Numbered from the stretch's first letter, positions 35,866 to 48,300 are shown. The stretch is 64,000 nt of DNA from Tetraselmis striata (GCA_006384855.1 VCJN01002818.1:124001-188000), one strand, 5' to 3'. Program-made: numbers and translations. The notes: a model not told the origin generated them from the letters alone.

Positions 35866-36398
35866 CGCAGATGCGAATCAATGTAGGAATGTGGGGAGTG
35901 GGCATCTTTGCAAATCTGCACATCTGAGGATGGCTTAAATGTTATGGACCAATCATGGAGGATGTGATGGCTTACCCGAAGCTGCGTTGCAGTACCCCTC
36001 CGGCCGCAGGCATGCTAGGTTAAGAATACAAGGCAAAACCGCTGATGGAAACCATATGACCGGCTGACATTGAAGCCCCGCATGTAGCTATTGCGAAATT
36101 CGCCCAAGGCAAGTGCTAGGCGTGTGCCGGGTGTACGTGCAGCCCGCTTGGCCACCACCTTTAGCCTCCTGACATGGGTTTGGCAGCGACCAACTGGCGC
36201 GTGACAGCGACCGATACCGACGCCCATGTGAGTCATTGATAGCAGCTACTCGAGCTCCTACCGTTGTAGACTGGTGTTTTAAGTTAAAAATGCAATGTGC
36301 AGTAAACGTTCGCAGTAGTCCTATTGTTTCAAGAAGGGGTGACACACCTCTAGCAAGCAAAACCGCTGAAAAATAGCCAGCAGTGCCTCATAATTTCC

Positions 36399-37340
36399 TT
36401 AGATGACGTCCTCGCTCATGCGCCGTGCTTCCAGATTCATATTACATTCCGCCAAGTGCCCATCCTCGTCCATTCCGAAGCGTGACCAGCAACTCCAGTT
36501 GGCAAATAACTGCACGATGTGCATGTGAATCATCCATGCGCACCGGTGTCTCTTCGCCCTTCGCATGTCGCGCACAAAGCCGTCGCACAATCCGCGCAAC
36601 AATATACAGTCCGCATGTCGGTGGCCTGACAAGCGAAGCAGATCGACGTCCTGCGGGGCGCTGCTCTCCACCAACACTGCGCGGGGAAATGATTTTGGCC
36701 CGACCCAGTGGGGCCGCGAAGTACGCGGTGCTGCGGCACCGGTTGCTCTCGCGTCGCGAAGCGCCAGTACGGGCGCGTGAACATGCCCTTGCCCTGCCGG
36801 AAGCAGTAGCCCACGATGATGCGGGCCATAGCGAGCATTTTCCATCACGGCGGCGAAATCCATGTTGGCATGACGAATGTGGCTTGCGTCGTGGTGGAGG
36901 CCGCATGAAAGTCGCCCCAAAAAATGATCGAGAATATTGCTTTCATCATCGCGCGCGAACGGCGGGTAGTTGCAGGAAACATGCTTGTGACGCCACTGAT
37001 GACGTAGACAACAATCGACTGCCGACCAAAAGACCTCGCCGCAAGCGTTGCGGCCAATCAAGGGGCTACTGGATGGCTGGCATGGGTCAGGGCGGAGGCC
37101 ATCGTCCGGCGGATGACCTATATCGGAGCCGTGGCATTGTTTGTGGTGCCGCAGCACATCACGCAGGGTGTCGGTGGCGGGTGGATGCAAAATGTGGCCG
37201 CCACCAGCTGGCGCGACGAAGCATGTGTCGCCGAACATAGGGTCAGATATTCTAGGGTTAAACTCCAGGGTTTTGCGGGCACCTGGGACCATAACGATAC
37301 CCGTACGTGCGTGGTGTTGGGTATTCCTGGGAGGGCTCAA
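36399..37340 (-). pseudogene. Degenerate ORF cluster, possible transposase with Cys-rich tail
   Basis: All three minus frames are long, and one is open for 313 codons. The more protein-like frame (about 37057-36530, one internal TGA near 36847) reads QSIVVYVISGVTSMF, MKAIFSIIFWGDFHAA, MLAMARIIVGYCFRQGKG and then CFACQATD..YCCADCATALCATCEG. The CxxC-x(n)-CxxC-x4-CxxC end recalls the zinc-binding tail of piggyBac-type transposases, but no catalytic region can be assigned. The overlapping open frames may be GC-driven. Confidence 0.3.
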
Positions 37341-37414
37341 AGCTGCTATGGATTGCTGCTAGCGCCCGCAGATTGCAACTGCGCCCCCCAAAAGGGTAGG
37401 GCGGACCTTTAGTG

Positions 37415-37640
37415 GTCAGTGCCGGGTATTTTGATGGCAGTGTTTTAAACGGCGATCCAACAGTGTTGGATCTGTCGCTGGCCTTCAATTAGTCTTGCAG
37501 AGTCCTCCGGCAATTTGCTTGCTGACTATAGCGCAGCGTGACCTACCCAGGGCTTCCTGTCACTGGATCCCTGCCTAAACGGGCGTCGTAGAGACGCTGC
37601 AAGGGTTTCACTGGTGCCAGTCCTGTCCCGGGGACGGGAA
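37415..37640 (+). repeat. Dispersed tail repeat, copy 2
   Basis: GTGCCGGGTATTTTGATGGC to GTGCCAGTCCTGTCCCGGGG, collinear with 11910-12130. It is preceded by GGGCGGACCTTTAGTGGTCA, the same retroelement 3' end phrase that precedes copy 1, so the two tails share a junction. Confidence 0.75.
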
Positions 37641-38694
37641 AACATCAGCTGGCGGCGCACGCACGGCCGGATGGGCCAGGATGGGCGGTCAATATTCGGG
37701 GCTGCTATCTTGGCACCATACTTACTGCACGTATGTATGGATAATTCATTATTCGACGACGACGACGTGACGATGTGGGGCTGTTTGCAGGTGACGCACG
37801 AGTGGCGGATATGTGGCGGATATGTGCCGAGCGCGGATGCGAGTCGCGCCCGCGCCAGCAGAGTGCGGCTGACGAAGGCGCCGTCACGACGACGACGGTG
37901 CGCACAGTACAGGTAATCCTTACCTGTACTGGTAGCCGCCGCGCGCCGGCGGAGGCTGATATTTAGGCGCGCGTCCCCGCCCGCACCATAGCAAGCCAGA
38001 TCGACGCCCTTCAAGCATGCTGCGCGTTGCACCCACGCAACCACTGCATAGTCTCCATCACCACGCAGCACGCTCTTGCAAGCCGCGTTCGACCTACAGC
38101 AACGTCCCTCAACCCCGTAACGGTAACCTCCTCCGCTCGCGCCCCCGTCCCCATGCCCTCTTGTCCTGGAAGCTGTCGTGGCCTGTCACCAGTCGATCAT
38201 CTGCCCTAGCAAGCAACCCTAGCGTTCGCGGTGGGTCCGTACTACAGTACCAAACTATGATCTGACACCCCTAGTTCTCAAAGCGCCGCTTATCTGTGCA
38301 CGTGCCAACCCTCGCGGTTGCCCACCTCCCCGTCACCTCGCGGCTATGACCCGCGCCGTCTGCCCCAACCTCCCCGACTGCCGGCAGTGAACTTTTCCTC
38401 GACTTGAGTCTCACAACCGCTGCACCCGGCGTGTTGTGTCGCCTGTGTTTCACTCCCGCTTGTGCGTCCTCCCCGTCGGCCGCATCCCTAAGATAGCAGT
38501 CGAAGCGGCGGTTCGGTACTGCGCAAGGTACTATTATCCTATTTCCGTTTCCTTACCAGGAGCACTTCGCAGCCGCGTCACCTGCCGCCGACTGCCCCAT
38601 CGCCTGTCCACTTGCGCGCCCTGATGCCTGCTTTTCCTGTGCCGTGCCGCCGGCCGTACCTCCCCCGACACCAGCAGTCTCCGCGTCCGCCAAG
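37641..38694 (+). promoter_or_regulatory. Upstream and 5' UTR region of the enolase gene
   Basis: No ORF of interest. Sequence from about 38020 is pyrimidine-rich (many CCGTC, CCTC and CCCC words), as common in 5' UTRs of highly expressed algal genes. An unannotated 5' UTR intron is possible. Position-based inference only. Confidence 0.3.
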
Positions 38695-40623
38695 ATGAGC
38701 GGCGTCCAGGCTTACATTGACAAGCACGGCCTTACCAAGGTTGTGGAGGACGCGATCAATGCGACCGTCAAGGAGCAGCCCGAGGAGCCGCTCGCCTTCA
38801 TGAGCGCCTTCCTATCCAAGAAGACCCCCGCCGCCGTGACTGCCGTCGTGGGCCGCCAGGTGATTGACTCACGTGGCAACCCCACCGTGGAGTGCACCGT
38901 GACCACGTACAAGGGCAGCTTCACCGCTATCGTGCCTTCCGGCGCCTCCACCGGCATCTACGAGGCAGTGGAGCTGCGCGACGGCGGCGACGCCTGGATG
39001 GGCAAGGGCGTCACCAAGGCGGTCGGCTTCCTGAACGAGGAGATCGGGCCCAGCCTGATCGGCAAGGATCCCACCGACCAGGCCGGCCTCGACGCCGCCA
39101 TGATCAAGCTCGACGGCACCGACAACAAGGGCCGCCTGGGCGCGAACGCCATTCTGGCCGCCAGCATGGCGCTGTGCAAGGCCGGCGCCGCCGAGAAGGG
39201 CATCCCGCTGTACAAGCACATCGCCGAGCTCGCCGGCAACCCCAAGGTGACGATCGCCCCCACAGCCCACCGGCCCTGCCCACATCACCGCCGTCGTTGG
39301 CACACCTCACCCCCCCTGCGATAACGAATTACCTGATGTTGGTGCCTGCCCTTGCTGCGGTGCTAGTGGCTGAGCATCTAACCGCAGCCTGTTGCTGCCT
39401 AACCCAACCGCAGCCTGTTGCTGCCTTTCAGTGTGGATATTTGCCCCTGCACGAGGGTCAGATTAGTCCTCTATGGGGGGAAGGGGCTAAGTAAGTTCGA
39501 ATATGTGGGCTGATGCCTCAGTGGGGAATACATCAGTCGCCCGACACGCTTGACAGGCATAGAGAAAGAGACAAGGGGGGGAGGGGGGGAGGGGTGGGGG
39601 GGCGGGGGTCTGCTGTCCTGTAATATGTGTGGGTAGATGCGCTTGAGCAATTTTGCCTCAATGTGGCCAGAATGTGATTTGATGCTTGGGTTTTCAGTTG
39701 CTGACCTTGCTGTGTGCCCCTTGTCGCCGCAGCTTGTGCTGCCCGTGCCTAGCTTCAACATCATCAATGGTGGTAGCCACGCTGGCAACGCCCTGGCGAT
39801 GCAGGAGTTCATGATCCTGCCCGTGGGAGCCAGTAGCTTCAGCGAGGCGATGCAGATGGCGTGTGAGGTGTACCACAATCTGAAGGGCATCATCAAGCGC
39901 AAGTACGGCCAGGATGCGTGCAACGTGGGTGATGAGGGCGGCTTTGCGCCCAACATTGGCTCCAACGAGGAGGGCCTCAACCTGGTGAACGACGCCATCG
40001 AGAAGGCCGGCTACACCGGCAAGGTCAAGATCGGCATGGACGTTGCTGCGTCCGAGTTCCTGACTGAGGACAAGATGTACGACCTCAACTTCAAGAACGA
40101 GCCCAACGACGGCACCGGCAAGAAGACCGGCGAGGAGATGATTGAGATGTACAAGGGATTTTGCGAGAAGTACCCCGTGGTCACCATTGAGGATCCCTTT
40201 GACCAGGACGACTGGGACAACACCAAGAAGTTCACCGACCTGGGCTGCTGCCAGGTGGTGGGCGACGACCTGCTGGTGACCAACCCCACGCGCGTGAAGC
40301 AGGCCATTGAGGGCAAGAACTGCAATGCGCTGCTGCTAAAGGTCAACCAGATTGGCTCCATCACCGAGTCTATCGAGGCTGTGCGCATGGCCAAGGCCGC
40401 CGGCTGGGGCATCATGACCAGCCACCGCAGCGGTGAGACGGAGGACTCCTTCATCGCCGACCTCGCTGTCGGCCTGTCCACCGGCCAGATCAAGACCGGT
40501 GCGCCCTGCCGCTCGGAGCGCCTGGCCAAGTACAACCAGCTGCTGCGCATTGAGGCCGAGATGGGTGCCGACGCTGTGTACGCTGGCGAGGAGCAGTGGC
40601 GCCACATCAGCTGGGAGGCCTAA
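38695..40623 (+). CDS. ENO: Enolase (phosphopyruvate hydratase), two exons
   Basis: Exons 38695-39246 and 39733-40623 join in phase (CCCAAG|GTGACG...GCCGCAG|CTTGTG) to give 480 residues. The protein converts 2-phosphoglycerate to phosphoenolpyruvate in glycolysis and gluconeogenesis. Visible family marks: [12 protein letters not shown], the [15 protein letters not shown] mobile loop, [16 protein letters not shown] with the substrate-binding His and Glu, metal ligands in [24 protein letters not shown] and [11 protein letters not shown], the catalytic Lys in [10 protein letters not shown], and [18 protein letters not shown]. All key residues are present, so it should be active. The core matches the usual length, but about 45 residues precede it ([20 protein letters not shown]...), an amphipathic segment resembling a DPY-30/RIIa docking motif. 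The start is the ATG in a CCAAGATGAGC context. Confidence 0.97.
39247..39732 (+). other. Single intron of the enolase gene
   Basis: 486 bases, GTGACG...CGCCGCAG. It contains duplicated TAACCGCAGCCTGTTGCTGCC words at about 39380-39423 and a G-rich stretch (AGGGGGGAGGGGTGGGGGGGC) at about 39577-39604. Phase 0 on both sides. Confidence 0.85.
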
Positions 40624-42740
40624 GCTGGCTTGGCTTGCGCCTGTGCCCCTCCCCGCCCACCTACTAGATGTTCATTAGCCACGCTGCGGACCCCTTACCC
40701 CCCAAAAAACAATTGAATCACCACTTCTTGCCTCCGCTGAGTACTGTAGGATGAGGATGCAATCCTCTCTGGTTGTCAAATACTTGTTGCCCGGCGCTGG
40801 AAACGACATCCGGATTTTGTTTTCTGAGGGCACTACGCGAGTGAGGCGGTGGCGGCAGAAGGGGGTGCCATTCACTTGCAACATGTCCCATGTGTGCTTC
40901 ATTGAGGGTGGGTTTGGTGGATGAGCACCGTATCCTCTAGCCTGGTGGAAGAGGTTGCCCATGACTGCATGCATATTTTGGATGCAGGGCACGACCCATG
41001 GCGTGCATAGTCAGTGAGCTGAGCTGCAAATGGAAGGGGTTGGGGATTGGAAGCTCTACGAAAAGTATATTGCCGTCATCAAGCCAATTCAAATGTGCCC
41101 AAGGGGCAGCTATCAGTGCCCCCTTACAGCAACTCTTATTTTATTCAGGTGCGCAGGCGTTGCTCAGATATCGCAGCCGAAGGTAGACACCCCATATGCT
41201 TCAGCTTCATTGAGACTAGGATTCATGTTGGGGTGGGGCATGTTGGGCTCAAGGGCTGACTGTCAACCTTGTTCAGTGCTCCCACCTTCAACAAATGCAG
41301 TGCCCACACCAACTTCTGTCCAACGGGATTGCAATTGCAGCGTGCACCCCCAATCAAACCCGTATACGCGTAGCTGCGCAACCTGCCACTGTTCTTATGT
41401 CAGATATAATATGGACCTCATTGGGCGTCTCCACTTTGTCACCTGGCCCAATGCTGGCTGCCTATGGGAATTTTCTCTAGGCAGGGCAGTGCCTCGATAA
41501 GCCACTCGCTCAGGTCAGTGCTGGCTGCGATGTGTGCGGTCCCGTCCTCCGTCTCAGATTGTATGGGTGGCTCTGGACGAAGTACATGCTCCAAGTTCAG
41601 GCGTGCTAAAGCGGGAGCTGCCCCTGACGGCGTGCACAAGGCTGTCGCATTCCACCCTCCCTGGGGCGACATCACACGACAGGTACAAATCAACCAGAGT
41701 GCCCGGCAGCAGTAGAGAGATGTCTCGGAAGCAGCTGGTCGCTGTTGAGGCCAGACATCAGAGTCCAGAGTCCGGAGGGCCCTTGAGGCCAGGCTATGGC
41801 AGAGCCCCCTCTACTGCGACGTCACCACCCACCGTTTTGTCATGGTCCCCGCTAATGAGTAGGCTCGGGAGGCCAGGGGACTCTCTGCAGCTCCCATAGG
41901 TCCGCAGCATGACAAGGGCTGTCACCCATGTTGACATCAGTGTTGGTACACTACTGCATATTTACAATCTAGCTAGGATATGCCTTAGTGCTTAGTACAT
42001 ATCCTCTTTCATGGTCCGCATTAGCATTTCGCGCGCGCACCAGCGCACACGCACCACCGCTACATACGTGCAGCGCTCCGACGGGCCTGGTCGCTTCTCT
42101 GGAACCAGCCACTATCCGTACTTCATGCTCCCTCCCGCTCTCCTTGGCTCACACCAGTGTGCGGGTTGGTAGGGATGCTGCGCACAACAATCCATATCCA
42201 GATGGACTAGCCCCGGCAGTGTCTGGCTGAGACTTCCCATGACGCCCTGCTGGACCATCCGAGTGGAGAAGATCGCCACGTCAGTGATTTGCAGGACCAC
42301 CGGGACATTGGGCCCTTCAATAATCTCACCAATGTTTGATGTCATTGGTTGTTTCTGAAATCCCTTCAGCATGCGCAAATTTGAGCAGGCACATATGGCT
42401 ATAGACTCAATATTCCACTGCTCGATAACCAAAAGCGAAAATGCTATAATTGTTCAAAGTTACTCCTCTTTCCTGGAATCCCAGCCAATCGCCTCATTGT
42501 GAGCCAATTTGTGAATGGGGCTGTGGGGCCACATCACGAGTAGGCAGGCCATATGATAAGCCACTCCACGCATGCGGGTAACTGCTTGCAGGTGCGCAAC
42601 CCCTTTGGATGGGGCGTCCCATCGTGCCACCATTTTGACCTTGCCCGCTCCTTGGGGCATGAGAGGCATTTTCGCGACACATTACGCTCCAAGCGGTTCA
42701 CTGCTTTTAAGAGCTTTTGGAAAGCGTGAGTAGGGGACGA
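40624..42740 (-). other. Intergenic with weak minus-strand exon candidates, possible OB-fold-like gene
   Basis: Three minus-strand pieces look protein-like. 42400-42180 reads LRMLKGFQKQPMTSNIGEII, then EGPNVPVVLQITDVAIFS. About 41590-41452 reads EDGTAHIAASTDLSEWLIEAL and PCLEKIPIG, ending at a GTGACA donor. 42660-42465 reads KVKMVARWDAPSKGVAHLQ. PVVLQITDV followed by a DG...A...L pattern faintly resembles the N-terminal OB fold of RPA1-type proteins. No start, stop or consistent splicing was established, so this may be a decayed gene or noise. The enolase 3' UTR lies in the first few hundred bases. Confidence 0.22.
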
Positions 42741-43334
42741 GGCCGTTATGCGGGGTGCGCGGGTGAGAACAGCGCACACCCATAGAAGTGAAAGCACATA
42801 TGTGCTACATTCACCTAGCCACGCATTGGGAACAACGTTCATATTGCACCTGGATGAACCCTCGTTACAAGTTTGCACACCACGCAACGTCTGTATTAAT
42901 ATTGGCATGATAGAAACGCCGTGCATTCAAAGGGAAATGTGCATGCCTTTGCGGGCTCAGCCTCACATGTCCTATACATGTCCATACATAACCACCACCG
43001 CCCACGAGCGGGAGCGCGTATACATAGGTAGCTGCACTGCCAACATGTTGCTCGCCTAGTCCCCTATGCGTTGCCAGTTTTATTTCAGCGATTTTAGCCC
43101 TATGCCCGAAAACGCCATTGCGGAACAATTGCCTTTGACAGTGCGATAACCGGAAGGAAGACCGTCACCTTGGCGTGGAGGGCTCACATACTATGGGATG
43201 CAGAGCCCTATGCCGCAAAGCAACAGTGCTTTGGCGTAAAGGCTGCTGGGAAACACGATAAGGATTTCCATGTGCAAACAATTTTGTGGATTAATGTATA
43301 ATACGAGTGCAGCCTGCTGCTGCTGCTGATTCTG

Positions 43335-43495
43335 TCCGCCCCGCGACAGGACTGGCACCACTGAAACCCTTGCAGCGTCTACGACTACAGTTCAGGCAGC
43401 GACCCAGTTTTGGAAAGCCATTGATAGGTGACACCGTTATAATCATCAGCATGACTACAAATTGAATGCCACGGACAGGATTTTCCACAACACTG
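43335..43495 (-). repeat. Dispersed tail repeat, reversed copy
   Basis: CCGCGACAGGACTGGCACCA, then TGAAACCCTTGCAGCGTCTACGAC and AGGCAGCGACCCAGTT. This is the reverse complement of the end of the 11910-12130 repeat and matches 3205-3340. It runs up to the CTG microsatellite. Confidence 0.7.
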
Positions 43496-43498
43496 CTG

Positions 43499-43535
<37 letters not shown>
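43496..43535 (+). repeat. (CTG)n microsatellite
   Basis: CTGCTGCTACTGCTGCTG... with about 13 CTG units and one CTA interruption at each end. Not within a recognised ORF. Confidence 0.9.
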
Positions 43536-43536
<1 letters not shown>

Positions 43537-43599
43537 ACTTGCACGCTGCGCTACTCGTACGAGCGTACTGCTACTGCACGCAGCACTTCTGCGTACATG

Positions 43600-43670
43600 T
43601 TCTTTTTTACACAAGTGCTTTAAAATATATGCGCTCTACAAATAGAACCAAAAACAACTATGAAAGGTTC
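43600..43670 (-). repeat. Dispersed retroelement repeat, copy D (boundary fragment)
   Basis: ACACAAGTGCTTTAAAATATATGCGCTCTACAAATAGAACCAAAA, then AACTATGAAAGGTT. This matches the shared boundary of copies A, B and C and stops after the AACTATGAAAGG word. Confidence 0.6.
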
Positions 43671-45330
43671 TGCGAACATGGTAGTCGATATGTTGTGTGT
43701 TGATACGCCGCCCCGCACTAGTCGTTACAAAGGATTATTTTTACTACCCGCTCGTCCTGCTGTTCTCATAGTAATGATATAAGGCGGGTACGATTTAATT
43801 TTATGTTTTCGACCCCCCCCCCCCTCTGTTTCCACACCCCCTCTAATTTATTTATGTTGATCTCACAGTACTTAGTAGAATATGCCCCAAGTTGCATAAT
43901 AACTACCACTGACATGACTTTTTTTTTATGGTTTCAATGCATGGCCATGTGCACGGCTGTGTGCAGAAGGTTGTATCCTGCCATATGCAGCATAAAATGG
44001 AGAGGGGGTGGGGCACGTTTTTGAACCATCACCATATTACAATCAGATTCATGGCAACCCAACCACACCGTGGCCCTATCCACCCGTCCATGTAGTGCTA
44101 TGATGCTGCTAAACTATGCCACTGCTATGTGTTGCTGCTCGTCTCACTGAGATGTTATGCCCTGCTGCGCAATGCGCATGCCTATCAAGTTCTCGCATCT
44201 TCTCAGCGCAATTGGCCTTGGCGCCCCTTGTCACAAGCACCTGATAGCCGGCACACAGCACAGGTTTTGCATAAAGCCAAAACAATGGTGTAGACAGTCT
44301 GTAACACCTCATCTACTACGAGTCCTCCGTCCGTCAAGCCTGGCCAAGCGCGGTCCAAACAAGGATAATCCTGGGCTGGATATATTAACGGCGACGGTCA
44401 GTCTGGCCACTCATGCACCGCTTCCAGCCGCCGAGTACTGCTTAAGTACGTGAACATAAAGTTGAGGCCACTTACAAAGTGACCCCCCTCTGTTTCTCCG
44501 GAAAGTAAAGTACTAAAACATAACATTACATCGAGCCGGCCGATAGAAGGACCAGCGCGTAGGTGATGACAGAAACCTTTGCTGATAGCGGTGCCTGCCC
44601 TCGCCGTGTTTTGCCACGCTTCTTGCTTTTCACTTATCTTGTGCCGCAAAGTCTGCAATCGTTATCATATGAGACCATCATTCTTCTGTTGGGAATGATA
44701 ATGACATAACTGCAGATTTTCACAAGGAACGTCTGGTTCGCTGACAAATGTCAGGTATGGGTACAGCTTTCTGGGAACCTGACAAACCCACAAGGAGGGT
44801 GTGTGTGGGGGGGGGGGGGGGGGGGGGGGGGGCAGGCTCGATGGAGGGTGCCACAGCAAAGATCACCGGATTTCTTCCAAGAAAAGCGCAAATAATTATT
44901 TTCTAGTCTGGTCCACTCTATTCTTGTCCATTAATTAATACTACAGTATATTCCTTGTTGCCTCACTTCCATCATAATGTACTGCCTCACTTGCGTCGCA
45001 GTGTCCTTTTGAGCTAGAATGTGATGATCATCGACGAACCTGCTGCTGTATGCGCTGTGATATAAATCGACAGCGTGCCTTCGCCCGCGACTCTACCCCA
45101 TGTAATGAAACCCATCATCGGCCGCGTCGTGCTGAGGCCACCTGCTGATGACAGCAGCATCGGGGCTCAAAATGCTGGAACCACGGAGTCCCCCCCTTCC
45201 CCCCCCCCGCCCCCCCCCCCCCCCCCCTCCCCCGGGTTTGGCACTGGAGCCTGGGTGCTGCTAGACCACAGTGGCGACCGAAATCCAATGCCCCCTTCGC
45301 AGCCACTGCGCCAGTGATGAAGTAATCTGC
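43671..45330. other. Intergenic, no gene recognised
   Basis: Only short open frames. Contains C/T-rich and poly-G tracts (C13 at about 43815, G about 26 at 44807-44832, and a C-rich run at 45187-45230). The last 200 bases should include the 5' region of the ankyrin-kinase gene. Confidence 0.3.
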
Positions 45331-45376
45331 AGTGGTCGACCACTCGACCGCGCGTCGCCCCGCGGCAGTCCTTACG

Positions 45377-48300
45377 ATGTCGTCGCCACCGTCCTCCGCT
45401 GAAGCGGCGAGGCTGGTGGCGGCCCAACTGGCGAGAAACCCTGCGGCTGCCAGGCAGCGCGACCGGGACGGGCGTCTGCCGCTGCACCATGCTCTCTTGG
45501 ACGACAATCCGGACCCTGCGGTGGTGCTGGCCCTGCTGGAGGCGTTCCCCAACGGAGCGGCGCAGCAGGACCAGAGCCACGAGCTGATCTCCTTAAGGGA
45601 GGAAGTGAGTCCCGCACCTACCATCATTTGTAATTTATATTCAGTCGCCTGCCTCGAGCATGATGACCAGACACTCATGCAGCACATGCACACCCACATG
45701 CTGAATGCTTGTGCACCGCCAAAATGGCCATGCATGTACCCACTACGTAGCATGCCATGCCCTTACGTTTGGGGTTTCAGGTTTCTTGTGCAGGGTGATG
45801 GTTAGTAGTGAAGGGTGATGTTGAGGAATTGATGTTAAGTCATTCTTAGGCGTCTCCCCCTATAGTGTAGGCAGCAGTCCCATGTGCATTTTATGATTAG
45901 CTCAGTCCTGAGTCTGGCCCTGCTTCTCCAGGTGGGAGAGCATGTGATCAGAAGTTGCTGGATGGTTTTGGCAAATGGCCTCTGCACCTGGCAGTGGAGC
46001 ACGCGGCCAGCATTGCTGTGCTGGAGGCGCTCATTGCCGCCGCCCCGGCCGCATTGGAGGGTACGGACAACCTGGGCAGGGTACCTTTGCATCTGGCCGC
46101 TGCAGCGCCGTCCGCTGGGCGGGAGATTGTGGAGCTGCTGCTGGCAGCCGCACCACTTGCCCTGGGTGAGCTGATGACGAGGGACAAGGAGACTCCGCTG
46201 CACCTGGCAGCAGACAGGGTGGAAGATTCTCCGATGGTGGTCGCTGTCCTGGTCCAGGCGTGCCCTGCATGGTGCGAAGCCTTTGACGAGGCGGGGGAGC
46301 TCCCTCTGCACAAGGCAGCCGGGAACTTGAGTGCCGGCGTTGTAGCTCTACTCCTGGAGGCGTACCCGGACGGGGCACGCAGCCAAGGGTCGCTGCTTGC
46401 CAGCGGTACAAAGCGCACTCCTCTTCACACCGCATGTGCCAATCTCAACTTGGCCCACAACAAGGGGAAAGATCTGTCGGCAGTGGCGCTGCCGCTACTG
46501 GACGCGTTCCCATCGGCGGCGGAGCAGAAAGACGCCTACGGCAGGTAAAACCCTGCATGAGACAGCCAATGCACCAGCTGGTAGGCCTTAGCGTTGTGCT
46601 CGGTGCCGGGACTAATCCAACTCTGGTAGCTTTTAGTCAAGCACCGCTTATGCGGAAGTCTGACACCAACCGCCGCATGGGATGGCTGCGTTGGGACGTT
46701 TCTCCGACGCCGGTATGCAATACCATTTGTGGATCAGGGCCTGGTGGGGGGCGTACTTTCACTTTCTTGCGGAGCGACCAACTTTGGCGGGTTCCGGGGT
46801 GAGGTGTTCTTAGAATCTCATTTCACAGTGTTGATGTACACCGCTTGCGGAGCCACATCAATCAGTGCAATAGTTTAGTTGGTGTTGATCTTTTTCAAAA
46901 TACCTCCTGTCCTCTCGTTTCTTATTTACGGTCCGCGAGGCATGCGCAAGCGCCCCCAAACAATTGGTTTTACTGTGTTGCAGCAGACTATCAGCGCGGA
47001 AGCTTCTCGTGGCTCAGTAGTGAGCCTATCCCACGGAGAAGGCGTGAGAAGGCCCAGCCTTGGCTCCAAGGTTGACGCCACGTTTTGGTGACGGCGACAG
47101 CGCCATCCAGTATGGTTTGGCTATGATTCCATGCCCGCTCGGTCCCTGAATGGCTTCTCCCATACCTGGATAGTCTCCCCCTCCAGGAGGTCGCCAGAAG
47201 CTCGGAGGCCTTTTCACAACGGTCGGTGGACTACACAGTGGTGGCAGCCATAACGAAAGCCTACCCAGCCGCCGCCCTGGCACAGACATTGTACGACAAA
47301 CGTACCCCTCTCCACATGATTATGCAGGGTGCCCCTTCGGCACAGGAGGAGGAGGAGGAGGAGGAAGAAGAAGAAGATGATGATGGGGGAGAAGAAGTAG
47401 TGGTGGTGGTGATGGTGGCCGGGGCGGTAATTGTGAGGATGGCCGTGGCGATGATTCATCACTCCACTGTCTTTTGCATGCGATGGAGTGCCTCATAGAG
47501 GCTGCCCCAGAGTGCACGACTGTGCGCGACCTGTATGGCGATCTGCCCCTGCATGCCGCTGCCGCATCGGGGGTGAGCGCGAAGGTGATCAAACGACTGC
47601 TAGATGTGCAACCAGAGGCAATCAGCGCAGCAGCGAACAACGGAATGCTGCCGGTGCACAAGGCCTTGGAACTTGGCCGATGTTTGCCGGGTACTGTCCT
47701 CCTGCTGCTGAATTGGGATCCCAGCGCTGCATGTTGTGTGGCTGGCGACAAGGATCACTTCCCGCTGTCGATGGCAGTCCCGCTTGGCGAGCCGTTTGCG
47801 TACGTAGTCGAGTGGTTACTGGATGAGAACGCTGCTGCCGCAAGGCACCGAGACGCGGACGGCCAGCTGCCTCTTCACTTGATCTTCGGCTCTGCATTTC
47901 TGGGAAGCTGTCATCCCAGTCTACAGATTGTGCGCCTGCTGCTGAACTACTTCCCTGGGGCAGCAGGGGAGATGGAAGGCAGGAACCAGAGGCTCCCCTT
48001 GCACATGGCAGCCGCGATTGAGGGGCCGGATGCCAAGGCAATTGTGCATACTCTGCTGCTTTGCAACCCTGAGGCGGTGTCTGAGCCTGACAAGCAGGGG
48101 CACCTGCCTTTCGACATGGCTGTCGCGAGCGCGTCGCCTGCCCTCCCTGTGTTGTTGGCTGCAATGCCACAAGCGGCAGAACGGGTTGACAGCGACGGCA
48201 GACTGCCTCTGCATCATCTGGTGCGTCCCCAGTCGCACCCATGCGCACACCCTCCACCCTCCACCTGTGCACTTAGCAAGGGTGTTATTATGTGCAGAAG

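Noticed and set aside
36399..37340. 313-codon uninterrupted minus-strand frame as a real gene
   Set aside because: All three frames are unusually open here, and the frame with the recognisable Cys-rich tail is a different one containing a stop. The long frame has low-complexity His/Arg composition, so I treat the region as degenerate transposon sequence.
43496..43535. CTG array as a polyglutamine or polyleucine coding repeat
   Set aside because: No ORF with a start or other protein-like sequence surrounds it, and it abuts a dispersed tail repeat.
45115..45753. 212-codon minus-strand frame opposite the first ankyrin exon
   Set aside because: It is antisense to a phase-consistent ankyrin exon and contains a poly-Gly run produced by the C-tract at 45187-45230.
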